A stretch of DNA of 64,000 nucleotides from Helichrysum umbraculigerum (GCA_949592205.1 CATIUR010000013.1:2046001-2110000), one strand, 5' to 3'. Numbered from the stretch's first letter, positions 43,200 through 55,442 are shown. A program made the numbers and translations. The notes: a model not told the origin generated them from the letters alone.

Positions 43200-43697
43200 A
43201 TGGAGGAAAATATGAATATAATGCAAAGAAGCCTAGGAAACATAGTAAAAAAGATACAAACATGGGAAGAAAGTTTGAATAATAGGTTAGATAAAATAGA
43301 AAATAAACAAATAGAAAATTATGAGTTACTAGAAGCAAGAATATCAAAAATAGAAAAGAAATTAGAAAAAGAAATAATTATAGAATCGGAAGAAGAAGAA
43401 AAAGAACAATTAAATATGATACAAGGAAAATATGAAGAATTTGAAATAAACCAGTTAGGAGAAAAAATAGAATCCTTAGATAATAAAAGTATAGAGTATA
43501 GATATAGTCAAAATAATGAAAGTGAAGTAGAAATATTAGAAAATCAAGTAAATGATTTAGAAATAAATATGGATACTACTAGGATAAAAGAAGAAGATGA
43601 TGATTCGTATAAAAGATATGATTATAAAACAAAGAGAAGAAATATAAGAAGTGGAAATCAATATATAGGAAGAAATGAAGTTATATGGAAAGGTTGA
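43200..43697 (+). CDS. Coiled-coil ORF upstream of coat protein (EPRV P2)
   Basis: 165 codons like 22601-23098 of M, same start (MEENMNIMQ) and same TGA end. Heptad region at residues about 15-60, then an acidic stretch. The differences from M keep charge and length. The hydrophobic ORF on the opposite strand is its antisense shadow. Confidence 0.55.
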   Translation: MEENMNIMQRSLGNIVKKIQTWEESLNNRLDKIENKQIENYELLEARISKIEKKLEKEIIIESEEEEKEQLNMIQGKYEEFEINQLGEKIESLDNKSIEYRYSQNNESEVEILENQVNDLEINMDTTRIKEEDDDSYKRYDYKTKRRNIRSGNQYIGRNEVIWKG

Positions 43698-44810
43698 TTG
43701 GATCAATTAAAAAATTATATAAAATCTAAATCCAGATATACTAGATTTAGATTGTCCAGAGGATGTAGAAAAAGAAATACAAAATTGGATATAAGAATAA
43801 ATTCTAAATTAATAGAAGGAAAAATATCTTTAAATCAAACAGCCAATTATATAGAAGGAATAATAACAGGAATTGTAAAAGAATGGATAATAAGTTTAAA
43901 ACTAGAAGATAGAACAAAATTACAAGAATTATTATCATGGGATAATATACCAATAACCAGAAATACAGAACTATTGAAAAAATATGAAATAGCAATAAGA
44001 AGAGAATTTAGTAATTTTAATTCAGATTTAGGACAAATAAGACAAAGGCAAGAAAATGCTAGAAATAATATATTAAGTATGCAAATATGCTCCATGTGTC
44101 CCGAACAACTAAAAGCTTATACTTGTGCCTATAACCAAAATTATTATAAACTATATGAAGCATTAAGAAATACCATAGAAATGAAAAGATTATATTATTC
44201 AAAACTACCATCACCAGTAAATAAATTAGTAACAGAAGCCTATGAAGCAGAACCTAAAACAGATACATAAGGAGAAAGAATTATGTTTCTAAATACATGG
44301 TATAAAGCTTATTGTACAAAATTAAATATAGAAAGACAAATGAGAAAAGAAATGTTAAGGATAAATGATTGTTGTGAAGATTATCAACCACCTAGTTTTG
44401 GATGTAATTTAAAAAGAAGAAGAAATAAAGCGTATAAAAGGAAATATAAAAGAATATATAAACCATATGAGAAATATAAAAAATTTAAATATATCAAAAG
44501 GAAACCTAACAAAAAATATTATGTAAAGAAAAGAAATTATAATAGATATATAAAAAACCCTAAAACATGTAAATGTTATAATTGTGGTCAAATAGGACAT
44601 ATAGCAAGGGAATGCAAAATAAAAGGAAAATTTAGAGAAAATCTAAAAAATAAAGAAGTAAAATATATAGAAGTAGAAGCCCTAGAATATGAATTTAATA
44701 ATATAAATCAAGAAGAAATGGTATATACATTAGAAACAGATAGTGATAATGAATTATATTATGATACAAATAGTACAGATACTATGAGTAGTGAAGAAAA
44801 CGATGGATAG
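43698..44810 (+). pseudogene. Coat protein (EPRV P2)
   Basis: Near full-length coat gene in pieces. The first part is frame-disturbed (43700-43800), then QTANYIEGIITGIVKEWII, LLSWDNIPITR, ICSMCPEQLKAYTCAYNQNYYKL, a TAA at about 44268, and from 44283 FLNTWYKAYC, a basic region and the CCHC knuckle CYNCGQIGHIAREC (44574-44615), ending in an acidic tail with TAG at 44808-44810. No ATG follows the TGA at 43695-43697, so the gene may have begun further upstream. Confidence 0.8.
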
Positions 44811-45042
44811 TGGAAAACAAAGAAAAATGAATCAAGAAAAAATAGAACAAATAAAAGAATTAAGAGAAAACATAGATGATCTAAAATTATTAATCGATAA
44901 TGTGAAAGACAGGATAGAAAATAGAAAAGCATATGAAGATCTTAGTGTTTTATTAAAAGTAAAAAATTATTTAAGGAATCAAAAAATTAGAAGAATAGAA
45001 AAAAATAAGAAAATTAGAAAAAGAATTAATAATCTGTTAATG
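44804..45042 (+). pseudogene. Small coiled-coil ORF fused to movement protein (EPRV P2)
   Basis: ATG 44804 overlaps the coat stop (ATGGATAG). An extra base in the A-run near 45003 removes the normal stop and fuses the frame into the movement protein, unlike P1 and M. Confidence 0.5.
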
Positions 45043-46024
45043 GAAGAAAGTAGTGAAATAGAAGAAGTGTATGATGTAATAGAAACAGAAGAATATACAG
45101 ATAAAAGATTAATTTTTAATCAACAAAAACATGATAAAATAAAACAAACACATTTTTCTATAACAGAAGATAAGATATTTAAAAAGCCACTCATGAGTAA
45201 ATTAAACATGCAAAAGAAAGAAATAGCGGTTATATCACAAAGAGAACATGCCATAGATATAAAACAGAAAAAAGGAAGTACTAGAATTCCATTGCTAAGA
45301 AAAGAAACAATATATGAAGAAATAGAGAGAATTAAATCAAAACATACTTATAAATATGTGGAATTAGCAGCAACGGAAATAATAGTAAAAGCCAGTTTTA
45401 AGGAAGGAATGGATACTCCTATAGCAAAGCTATCAGATCAGAATTTAAACCTAATTATAGCATAAGCTTATCAGATCAGAATTTAAATATGAGTTATAAT
45501 CTACATTGGAAATTATCAGGAATAAACATGGTACCAAATTCTAAAGTAATAACGGTATTATTCAAAAATGCTTATATTATAAGTACAACGCATGAAATTA
45601 GAACTAAAAATAGACTAAGTCCCATAACTATAAATGAATCTTTTAGAGAATTAATAACCCCTGCCAAGGAAGAAAAAATAAGATTTTTAGAAATAGACAA
45701 TAATAAGCCATTACAATTGGTAGAAAAAAGATTAGAAAGAAGATATTATGTAAAGATAAGACTTAATGATCAAATTACAATGATTGAAATAAATAATAAC
45801 AAGGAAACATATATAAGACAATTTTAAGAAGAAAGAATAAATACAGTAAGAATAAATATAGCAGGAATAGACATAGATGTAAAAACCATAGTAGGAAATA
45901 ATAAAAATAATAATTTAGGATATGATTTTCTAGAATTAGTAAAACCATGGCAGAAAAAAGAAGATAAATTTATATTTACTTATAATCAAATTAAGTTAGA
46001 AGCCCCTAGAGTGATAATAGAATA
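45040..46024 (+). pseudogene. Movement protein with shared deletion (EPRV P2)
   Basis: N-terminal part open to 45465; about 45420-45480 shows the same deletion-plus-filler as M. It reopens at 45489, then has a TAA at 45825-45827 (private). The end corresponds to M's 40251. Confidence 0.72.
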
Positions 46025-46706
46025 GAGATTATACACATATTATTTAAAATAATCTACCCAGAATACCTAAATAGATATTATAATGGATTATTAGATACAT
46101 GAGCAATGATTACAATATTTAGAAATAACTGTTTACCAGAATGGAAAAAATTAAAAACCCCTATAAATGTAAGAGGATTTAATGGAGAAGGAAATAGGAT
46201 AACAGAATACCAAGAAAATATAAAAATACAAATATGAGATAAAATATTAAACATACCATTAGTATATAATTATGAATTAGAAACTAGAGATATAATAATA
46301 GGATGGAAATTTATAAAACAATATTTACCTATGATAGTAAACAAAGAATTTGTACAATTTACTACTCCATGTGATAGGAAGAAAGTAAATGCTAGGATAG
46401 TAACAAATCAAATGAGAAAGGAAGAAAAATGGATAAAAGGAGATCCTAAAATAAACCAAAAATTACATTTAAAAAATGAAATTAAAACAATTAGTAATAT
46501 ATTTATATATTCGTTAGATTTGTTAGAAAAAATAAAAAATGAATTGGAACATTTATATGGAGAAAACCCCTTAGAAAAATGGGAAAAACATAGGACATAA
46601 GTGGAAATAAATCTCATAGATGAAAAAAGTATTATACAACAAAAGCCATTTAATAATACGGAAAAAAATATAAAAGAATTTCATATGCACATTAACGAAT
46701 TATTAA
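46025..46706 (+). pseudogene. Protease and RT start (EPRV P2)
   Basis: The protease active-site triplet is destroyed: the Gly codon after Asp-Thr is TGA (46099-46101). Further stops lie near 46236 and 46600. The N-terminal RT spacer (KWIKGDPKINQKLHLKNEIKTISN) is readable from 46331. G4 cuts RT after 46706. Confidence 0.88.
46702..46706. repeat. Target-site duplication of G4 (left), ATTAA
   Basis: ATTAA here and at 55438-55442. P1 at 2307-2311 shows the single uninterrupted copy. Confidence 0.93.
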
Positions 46707-48626
46707 TATAACACCTCAAGATTATTTTCCAAGAACATTTTTTTTATATATATATCAATCGGAAGCGAGAAATACAAATCATGCATTATAGATTGCGTAT
46801 AACATATTTCCAAAAACACAATCTATGCATGCATGATGAGTTGATACAATAACCATATTAACTACGAACATTAAGTTAGGTGTTATTTAAATTCAAAACA
46901 TAAGTTTAGAAACGACGACATGTCATACATTCAGAGTAGACAGTCAAACATTCTTCATAACTAACTTCTTGCCCACCCACAACAAAAGTAATCTGCAAGA
47001 AGTAGGGAGAGGGATTAGCACGAAGCTAAGTGATTGAATCACAACTACCAATTTAAACTAGCATAGCAATTGATCACCACAAAGCATCACAACAAATACA
47101 TCAAAGAGGATCGGTGGTCCTTGAGGTACCCTCATGCCGCGGTGGTTCCCCAAGTAACACTTATAACCACTGAAGGCCAAACAGTGGTCTTACCGATAGT
47201 TTAGAACTATTACTACATACGACATAACTTCAATAAACAACACATGTACAAAGTCATCATGTCGTCCAAAGTAATAGTACCCAAACCCAATATCATATTG
47301 ACCCCTGACAATCCCACATTCCATAATCATCATGGCAATATGCAACTTATACAAAGTATAACAGTAGAAAATGTTTACCCGTTGTAACCAAATTGTTACA
47401 ACTAATTTAGACTGAGAGTCAATGATCCACTCACCTTGATAATCACAACCTCCACTCAAAGTTCTAATATTATTGAGTCTTCGGTTTATCTGAAATCATC
47501 ACAGAATAATATGAGTCAATAACTCATTCCAAATATCCGTATGATAAATTAAGGACATCATTGAAATCCACATGATATCTTAATTTACAACACTTCAACA
47601 TGCATATAATTTATAATTTAACCTATCATGATACTATATTATATGCCACTAAATCATATAAACATATAACTTATTTATTAGAAAGGAATTCAAAACAAAA
47701 CTGGTTTGCTGAAAATGCTCAAGAACCCGCCGGCTGAGGTCTATGAGCCGCCGGCTTGACCCATTGACCCACCGGGTCCACCCACAATCAGCCGGGTAAA
47801 TTAAGTTTTTCACTAACAGAAATAAAATGCGTTTTAAAGCCTGTAGGAGCCACCGGGTTGGCAAAGAAGCCGCCGATTCCCTTAAAATACTAACAACCCG
47901 CCGGGTTGAGACCCCAACCCGCCGGCTTGTTCATCGTTTCCTGCACCTGCTGCTGCTGTCCAAGCTTTAGCACGAACACAAAATCATAAACTACAAATTC
48001 AAGGTGCACTACACGATTTTACCTATCTAATAACCTCAACTATCATCATATATCATGTCATATCCACAAAATACATCATCAAGCTTCAAGATTTACCTAA
48101 GCATCAATTTAACCTAACTATTTAAATTTCCAAATTAAACTCAAATCCAAGATGTGTGAGAGCAAGAAGTTACTTACAAATTGTAGAGGAACAAGGTGAT
48201 GAACTAAAGACGACTAAGATGATGGTGATCACATGAGCTAGATCAAAGCCTCAAATTTTCTTTTGTGTGGGTGTGTTTTGCTTTGGAAGAGAAATGAGGA
48301 AACCAAATGAAGTGAAGAAAGGGAAGGTGGGAAGTTAGGTGTCGGCCTAACTTCCACCTCCACACTTCACAGTGTACAAATTTTATCCGCTCTAATTCTA
48401 TTGTCTGGAACCTAAAAACTAATTGCGAGAAATTACATTTTATCTTACCGATAACCATAATAATTTAAAACAAGTAATAATTCATGTATCACAATAAGTC
48501 ATTTGACCATTGGACATATTTATTTCAATTAGCCAAATAATAGGAATTATTTATAAACTCAATTAAATAATCACATAAATTAAGTAAATTACCAATTTCT
48601 CCTAGGCCCGAGGCGAGGATGTTACA
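46707..48626 (-). repeat. G4 LTR (3' LTR on the minus strand)
   Basis: 1920 bp; on the minus strand TGTAACATCC...GGTGTTATA. It contains a CCGCCGG repeat cluster (47725-47928) and a GTAAGT-like site (48172-48177, minus). Confidence 0.94.
47725..47928. repeat. CCGCCGGCTT/CCGCCGGGTT repeat cluster in G4 LTR
   Basis: About eight dispersed units such as AGCCGCCGGCTT, CCCGCCGGGTTG and CCACCGGG, each a short palindrome (AGCCG-C-CGGCT). The right LTR has the same cluster at about 54537-54740 with several changes. Confidence 0.85.
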
Positions 48627-48664
48627 AATCTTCCCTCCTTAAGAAGATTTCGTCCCCGAAATCT
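48627..48664 (-). promoter_or_regulatory. G4 polypurine tract and adjacent hairpin
   Basis: On the minus strand AGATTTCG-GGGA-CGAAATCT (48664-48645) then TTAAGGAGGGAAGATT against TGTAACATCC. The hairpin lies in the last codons of pol here (stop TAA at 48641-48639), whereas in G3 it overlaps the stop. Confidence 0.8.
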
Positions 48665-51600
48665 CGCCACACTCAAAAAGACTAGGATAACGTAATCGCA
48701 TGTTTTCCTCCGTTTCCCACGTAAGGTTAGCACCCAAACTATGTCGCTACTTAACCAAAACCATGGGTATCTCCTTCTTTCGAAGTTTAGTCACTTTTCT
48801 ATCTACAAGCTCTACGGGCTCCTCTACAAGTTTCTGACTTAAGTCGACATGCAGGTCTTGTAACGGAAGGACTTGGGATTGGTCCTCCACCTTACATTTC
48901 CTTAAATAACAAACATTAAAGGTGTCATGAATACCTGCTAATTCAGGAGGAAGGTCTAAGGACACAGTTTGATCATTAACTATTTGGCGAATTCTAAAGG
49001 GCCCAATAAACCTTGGAGCAAGTTTACCACGCTTACCAAACCGAATCACTCCTTTCCAAGGGGAAACCTTTAAATATACCAATTCACCCACATCAAACGA
49101 AACCGGACGACGCCGCGGATCGGCATACTGCCTCTGCCTATCACGAGCAGCTTTCAACTTCTCACGAGCAATAGCTACTTTATCAGTAGTAATCTGAACA
49201 ATGTCTGGACCAGCAAACTGTTTCTCACCCGCTTCCAACCAACAAGTGGGTGTTCTACATCGCCGCCCATAAAACATTTCATACGGAGGCATACCTATAC
49301 TCGAGTGATAAGAATTGTTATATGCAAACTCAACCAATGGTAGGTGTGAATCCCAAGACCCACCATATTCCAACACACAAGCACGCAACATATCCTCCAA
49401 AGTTTGGATGGTGCGCTCGGATTGACCGTCCGTCTGAGGATGATAAGCCGTACTCAAATTGATTCTAGTACCCAATTCCTTTTGCAAACTCCGCCAAAAT
49501 CCAGATGCAAACCGAGGATCTCTGTCTGATACAATAGATAACGGAATCCCATGCCTCGAAACAACCTCACTGATGTACAACTGGGCTAACTTACTCAAAG
49601 ATGTCGTCTCACTAGTAGCCAGGAAGTGAGCACTGTTAGTTAGTCGGTCCACAATCACCCAAATCATGTCATTCCCTCGAACGGTTCACGGAAATTTAGT
49701 TACAAAATCCATCGTAATATGCTCCCATTTCCACTTGGGAATATCAAGTTGTTTCAATGATCCATAAGGTTTCTGGTGTTCGGCTTTCACTTGAGAGCAT
49801 ATATGGCACGATTCCACAAATCGAGCAACATCCATTTTCAAAGTAGGCGACCAATACAAAGGTTTCAGATCATTATACATTTTTGTACTCCCTGGATGAA
49901 TCGATAATCGAGATTTGTGAGCTTCCATCAATATCACATCACGAAGTCCACCAAGCAAAGGAACCCAAACACGTGATTGGAACGTCTTTAACCCTCGAGA
50001 ATCATCACATAACAAATCTTTTCTTTTCAGTAAAATCTCGGCTTTCAAATTTTGATCCAACAATGCTTCCACCTGTGCCATTCTCAATTTGTCAATCAAA
50101 TCTGAAGAAACCTCTAATCGCATAAAGCAAACATTCTCGGATTTCCTTTTTCTACTCAACGCATCCGCGACCACATTCGCCTTACCCGGATGGTAACGAA
50201 TTTCACAATCGTAGTCCTTTATCAATTCCAACCATCGTCTCTGACGCATATTCAGTTCCTTCTGAGAAAACATGTACTGAAGGCTCTTGTGATCTGTACA
50301 GATAACACATTTAGTACCATACAAGTAGTGTCTCCAGATTTTCAAGGCAAAGACTACAGCTGCAAGCTCCAAGTCATGGGTAGGATAATTCTTTTCATGA
50401 GGCTTAAGCTGACGAGAAACGTACGCAATGACTCGACCACGTTGCATCAAAACACCACCAAAACCCGCATGCGAAGCATCACAATACACAATGAAATCAT
50501 CGGACCCGTCAGGCAAAGCTAAAATTGGAGCCTGACACAATAAATGTTTCAAAGTCTGGAAAGCCGACTCTTGTTGATCATTCCACTGAAACTTAACATC
50601 CTTTCGCGTCAATTTCGTCAAAGGACCCGCAAGCTTAGAGAAATCCTTTATGAACTTTCGATAGTAACCCGCCAAACCAAGAAAACTCTTAATCTCTGAA
50701 GCAGACTTAGGCGCTTGCCAATTCATAACCGCCTCAACCTTAGATGGATCTACCTTAACCCCATCTTCACAAATAATGTGCCCCAAAAACTGGACCTCGC
50801 GTAACCAGAACTCGCATTTGGAAAACTTATCATATAACTTCTCCTGCCTCAAGGTGTCAAGTACCAAACGCAAGTGCATCTCATGATCGGATTCAGACTT
50901 AGAGTAGATCAGTATATCATCAATAAACACAATCACAAACTTATCAAGATAAGGTCGACAAATTCTATTCATCAAATCCATGAAGACCGCCGGAGCATTT
51001 GTCAACCCAAAAGGCATAACGAGGAATTCATAATGGCCATATCTGGTGCGAAAAGCTGTCTTAGGGATATCCTCTTCGCAAACCCGTACTTGATGATAAC
51101 CCGACCTCAAGTCAATCTTAGAGAAATAGGAAGACCCTTGTAATTGATCAAACAATTCATCTATTCAGGGCAAAGGGTATTTATTCTTTATGGTTCTCTT
51201 ATTCAACTCCCTATAGTCAATACACATCCGAAGGGTGCCATCCTTCTTTTTAACAAACAACACAGGTGCACCCCAAGGAGACGAACTAGGTCTAACGAAA
51301 CCTTTGTCTAAAAGTTCCTGAATTTGGGTCATCATTTCACGAATTTCGGAGGGAGCTAGTCTATAAGGAGCCTTAGCTACAGGAGTAGAACCCGGAATCA
51401 GGTCAATTTTATATTCCACCTCTCTAATGGGAGGCAACCCAGGAAATTCATCAGGAAAGACGTCGGGGTAATCAGAAACCACCCGGACATCGGAAACGGT
51501 TTTCTTTTCTAATTTTGCATCAATTATATAGGCCAGGTAGGATACACACCCCTTAGCTAGAGATTTACTAGCTTTCATCATGGAAATCATAGGTATACTA

Positions 51601-53369
51601 CCTCTCTCCCGTTCCCCTCGAGCCACGACATATGACTTATCTGAGATTGGGATTTTAATTAGTTTCTTATGGCACTCTATACTTGCCTTATTCTTACTTA
51701 ACCAATCCATGCCTAAAACCGCATCAAAACTGGGGATAGGCATCAATAGAAAAGAAATTGGGAAACTATGATCCTCAATCAATATGTTAGCTCCAGTCAC
51801 CGATGTAGTAACTGGAACTATTTTGCCATCTGCTATCTCAACTTCAATAGGGTTGGTAATGCAAGTGGGAGTCAATTTCAGTTTATCATAGAAAAACATG
51901 GATATAAATGAGCAATTGGCTCCCGAATCAAACAGAACACTAGCTGGTACAGAGTTGATAAGAAATGTACCAGTTATGACATCTTCAGTCCTGACAGCAT
52001 CGTCAGCTGTCATTTGGAATGCCCTGCCGGTTGCCGTTGGGGGATTCTTTCTTTTCTGGCCAGATGACGAAGACCCTCCGACCACACCCATCTTTTGTTT
52101 ACCCGCCTCCGGACACATGCCCGACCGATGACCTTCCTTTTGGCAATTCCAACACACATGTCTAGGGAACGCACAATCCTTGATGTCATGACCAAGTTGC
52201 CCACACTTGATACACCTAGCAGTTTGAGGAGTGCAAGGACCCGTGTGCCTCGATTTACAATTGTGGCACCAATTCGATCTATCCAACACATTACCACTTG
52301 AACCTTGCTTTCTAGGCTGATGAGACCCATGACATTTCTTCTTTCCAGGACTACTCGAAGAATCACCTTTAGGTTTCAATGCCAACTTACCCATAATTTC
52401 TAAATCTTTGGCTCTAACATCTCCATCCACAGATCGGGCTAAATCAAAAGCTTGGGTAAGGGAACCCGCTAGTCTCACCGTCATTCGATAATCATGGGGC
52501 AACGTCCCTACAAAATGGTCAATCTGAGTACGTTCATCCGGTACCCATTTTTGCACAAACCTTAGTTTCTCGGTGAATAGGGAAATGAGATCATCCATGG
52601 TCATTCTATCCGTCATTTGCAAATCCATAAACTCCCGTCGGATACGGGTCATATCAAATCCAGAATAGTATTTCTTACAAACCTCATTGTGGAAATCGGA
52701 CCATCTAATAGACGCTCTTTGTTGTGGGGTGAAATGTGACGTAATGGAATCCCACCAACCCATTGCCGGGCCTTTGAGGAGTTGCACCGCAAATGGGACC
52801 TTAACCTTTTCCTCACATCGGCATACCTCGAATTTCCTCTCCACATCCCTCAACCAATCCAAGGTAACCGAGGGATTTGTACAACCTGAGTAATCGGATG
52901 GTCCACTAGACTTAAAAGTCTTGAAAGAACATAGTTTAGGCAAACTCTGCGCCTGGAATACCAGTGTCCGATAACCGGAATGCCCAGAAGCAGAAAATGG
53001 AGTCGAAGTCTGATAATTACTATGATGCTGCTGTTGATAAAAAGGCTAAGATATGGGAATCTGTGATGCTACCAAAGGGGGTGGCACCGCACTAACAAGT
53101 GGTGGCATCGATTGCAAAACCCGCTGGGAGGACAAGGCCTGCTGTTGCTGCAAAAACTGCTGCTCAATTGCCTTAAGTCTAATATTTTCAGACTCCAAAT
53201 GTAACATATAATCATCATGGTCAAATTCTACAGCTGTAAAAGAAGTGCCAGTCTGACCCTGACTAACATTCTGGTTTTCTGGAGGGGTGACATTTGTTCT
53301 AGGGACATCATTGGGTGAGTCGGTCGGATGCTCAGTATCTGCCATATCTGTACCAAAACAACATCTCAT
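48639..53369 (-). pseudogene. gag-pol of G4 with four nonsense codons
   Basis: One frame of about 1577 codons from 53369 (second ATG at 53345, MADTEHPTDSP, is the likelier start). Stops at 53048-53046 (TAG), 51167-51165 (TGA, in KYPLP*IDELF of RT), 49688-49686 (TGA, in FVTKFP* before the integrase core) and 48749-48747 (TAG, in the chromodomain-like tail). Domains in order: gag; CHNC..., CIKCGQLGHDIKDC and CWNCQKEGHRSGMC knuckles; protease LFDSGANCSF; RT with FIDDILIY; RNase H VYCDASHAG; integrase HPGSTKMYND...CHICSQVKAEH, VSDRDPRF, DGQSERT; GPF; tail ...LTWETEENMRLRYP. No frameshift seen. Confidence 0.94.
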
Positions 53370-53502
53370 AACACGTTAGTTGTTAGTACCTATATACTAA
53401 CCAACTTCACATGCTAACAATATCCCATTCACCAGAATGTTTGACCGACACAATTAGATTTGGGATTGAACACTTAACCCATGCTCAATTCACCCAAACC
53501 TA

Positions 53503-53515
53503 GGCTCTGATACCA
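53503..53515 (-). promoter_or_regulatory. G4 primer-binding site
   Basis: TGGTATCAGAGCC on the minus strand, three bases from the LTR, tRNA-Met type. Confidence 0.93.
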
Positions 53516-53518
53516 ATT

Positions 53519-55437
53519 TATAACACCTGAAGATTATTTTCCAAGAACATTTTTTATATATATATATCAATCGGAAGCGAGAAATACAAATCATGCATTA
53601 TAGATTGCGTATAACATATTTCCAAAAACACAATCTATGCATGCATGATGAGTTGATACAATAACCATATTAACTACGAACATTAAGTTAGGTGTTATTT
53701 AAATTCAAAACATAAGTTTAGAAACGACGACATGTCATACATTCAGAGTAGACAGTCAAACATTCTTCAGAACTAACTTCTTGCCCACCCACAACAAAAG
53801 TAATCTGCAAGAAGTAGGGAGAGGGATTAGCACGAAGCTAAGTGATTGAATCACAACTACCAATTTAAACTAGCATAGCAATTGATCACCACAAAGCATC
53901 ACAACAAATACATCAAAGAGGATCGGTGCTCCTTGAGGTACCCTCATGCCGCGGTGGTTCCCCAAGTAACACTTATAACCACTGAAGGCCAAACAGTGGT
54001 CTTACCGATAGTTTAGAACTATTACTACATACGACATAACTTCAATAAACAACACATGACAAAGTCATCATGTCGTCCAAAGTAATAGTACCCAAACCCA
54101 ATATCATATTGACCCCTGACAATCCCACATTCCATAATCATCATGGCAATATGCAACTTATACAAAGTATAACAGTAGAACATGTTTACCCGTTGTAACC
54201 AAATTGTTACAACTAATTTAGACTGAGAGTCAATGATCCACTCACCTTGATAATCACAACCTCCACTCAAAGTTCTAATATTATTGAGTCTTCGGTTTAT
54301 CTGAAATCATCACAGAATAATACGAGTCAATAACTCATTCCAAATATCCGTATGATAAATTAAGGACATCATTGAAATCCACATGATATCTTAATTTACA
54401 ACACTTCAACATGCATATAATTTATAATTTAACCTATCATGATACTATATTATATGCCACTAAATCATATAAACATATAACTTATTTATTAGAAAGGAAT
54501 TCAAAACAAAACTGGTTTGCTGAAAATGCTCAAGAACCCGCCGGATGAGGTCTATGAGCCGCCGGCTTGACCCAATGACCCATCGGGTCCACCCACAATC
54601 AGCCTGGTAAATTAAGTTTTTCACTAACAGAAATAAAATGCGTTTTAAAGCCTGTAGAAGCCGCCGGGTTGGCAAAGAAGCCGCCGGTTCCCTTAAAATA
54701 CTAACAACCCGCCGGGTTGAGACCCCAACCCGCCGGCTTGTTCATCGTTTCCTGCACCTGCTGCTGCTGTCCAAGCTTTAGCACGAACACAAAATCATAA
54801 ACTACAAATTCAAGGTGCACTACACGATTTTACCTATCTAATAACCTCAACTATCATCATATATCATGTCATATCCACAAAATACATCATCAAGCTTCAA
54901 GATTTACCTAAGCATCAATTTAACCTAATTATTTAAATTTCCAAATTAAACTCAAATCCAAGATGTGTGAGAGCAAGAAGTTACTTACAAATTGTAAAGG
55001 AACAAGGTGATGAACTAAAGACGACTAAGATGATGGTGATCACATGAGCTAGATCAAAGCCCCAAATTTTCTTTTGTGTGGGTGTGTTTTGCTTTGGAAG
55101 AGAAATGAGGAAACCAAATGAAGTGAAGAAAGGGAAGGTGGGAAGTTAGGTGTCGGCCTAACTTCCACCTCCACACTTCACAGTGTACAAATTTTATCCG
55201 CTCTAATTCTATTGTCTGGAACCTAAAAACTAATTGCGAGAAATTGCATTTTATCTTACCGATAACCATAATAATTTAAAACAAGTAATAATTCATGTAT
55301 CACAATAAGTCATTTGACCATTGGACATATTTATTTCAATTAGCCAAATAATAGGAATTATTTATAAACTCAATTAAATAATCACATAAATTAAGTAAAT
55401 TACCAATTTCTCCTAGGCCCGATGCGAGGATGTTACA
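53519..55437 (-). repeat. G4 LTR (5' LTR on the minus strand)
   Basis: 1919 bp, about 99% like 46707-48626. GTAAGT-like site at 54983-54988 (minus). Confidence 0.94.
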
Positions 55438-55442
55438 ATTAA

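Larger units (their letters stand above)
41829..46706 (+). mobile_element. Endogenous pararetrovirus copy P2, left part
   Basis: Begins at the GTCACT hairpin of the promoter region, passes the primer-binding site (41995), leader, small ORFs, coat, movement protein and protease into RT, where G4 is inserted. It continues at 55443-58169 through a second promoter and primer-binding site, so it is slightly longer than one genome. Many stops. Confidence 0.92.
46707..55437 (-). mobile_element. Ty3/gypsy chromovirus G4 (minus strand)
   Basis: LTRs of about 1.92 kb (46707-48626, 53519-55437) and ATTAA duplications. On the minus strand: primer-binding site (53515-53503), gag-pol (53369-48639), hairpin, polypurine tract, LTR. 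I count about 18 substitutions and a few small indels between LTRs, about 1%. The gag-pol frame is continuous apart from four stop codons. Both LTRs end TA rather than CA on the minus strand (GGTGTTATA). Confidence 0.94.

Noticed and set aside
42787..43347. Minus-strand 186-codon hydrophobic ORF resembling a multi-pass membrane protein (also 22951-23512 on plus)
   Set aside because: It is the antisense of the Lys/Glu-rich coiled-coil and neighbouring viral ORFs; AAA/GAA codons read backward as Phe/Leu-rich protein.
47190..48458. Small minus-strand ORFs repeated at 54025-55269
   Set aside because: Duplicate positions in the two G4 LTRs, no domain.
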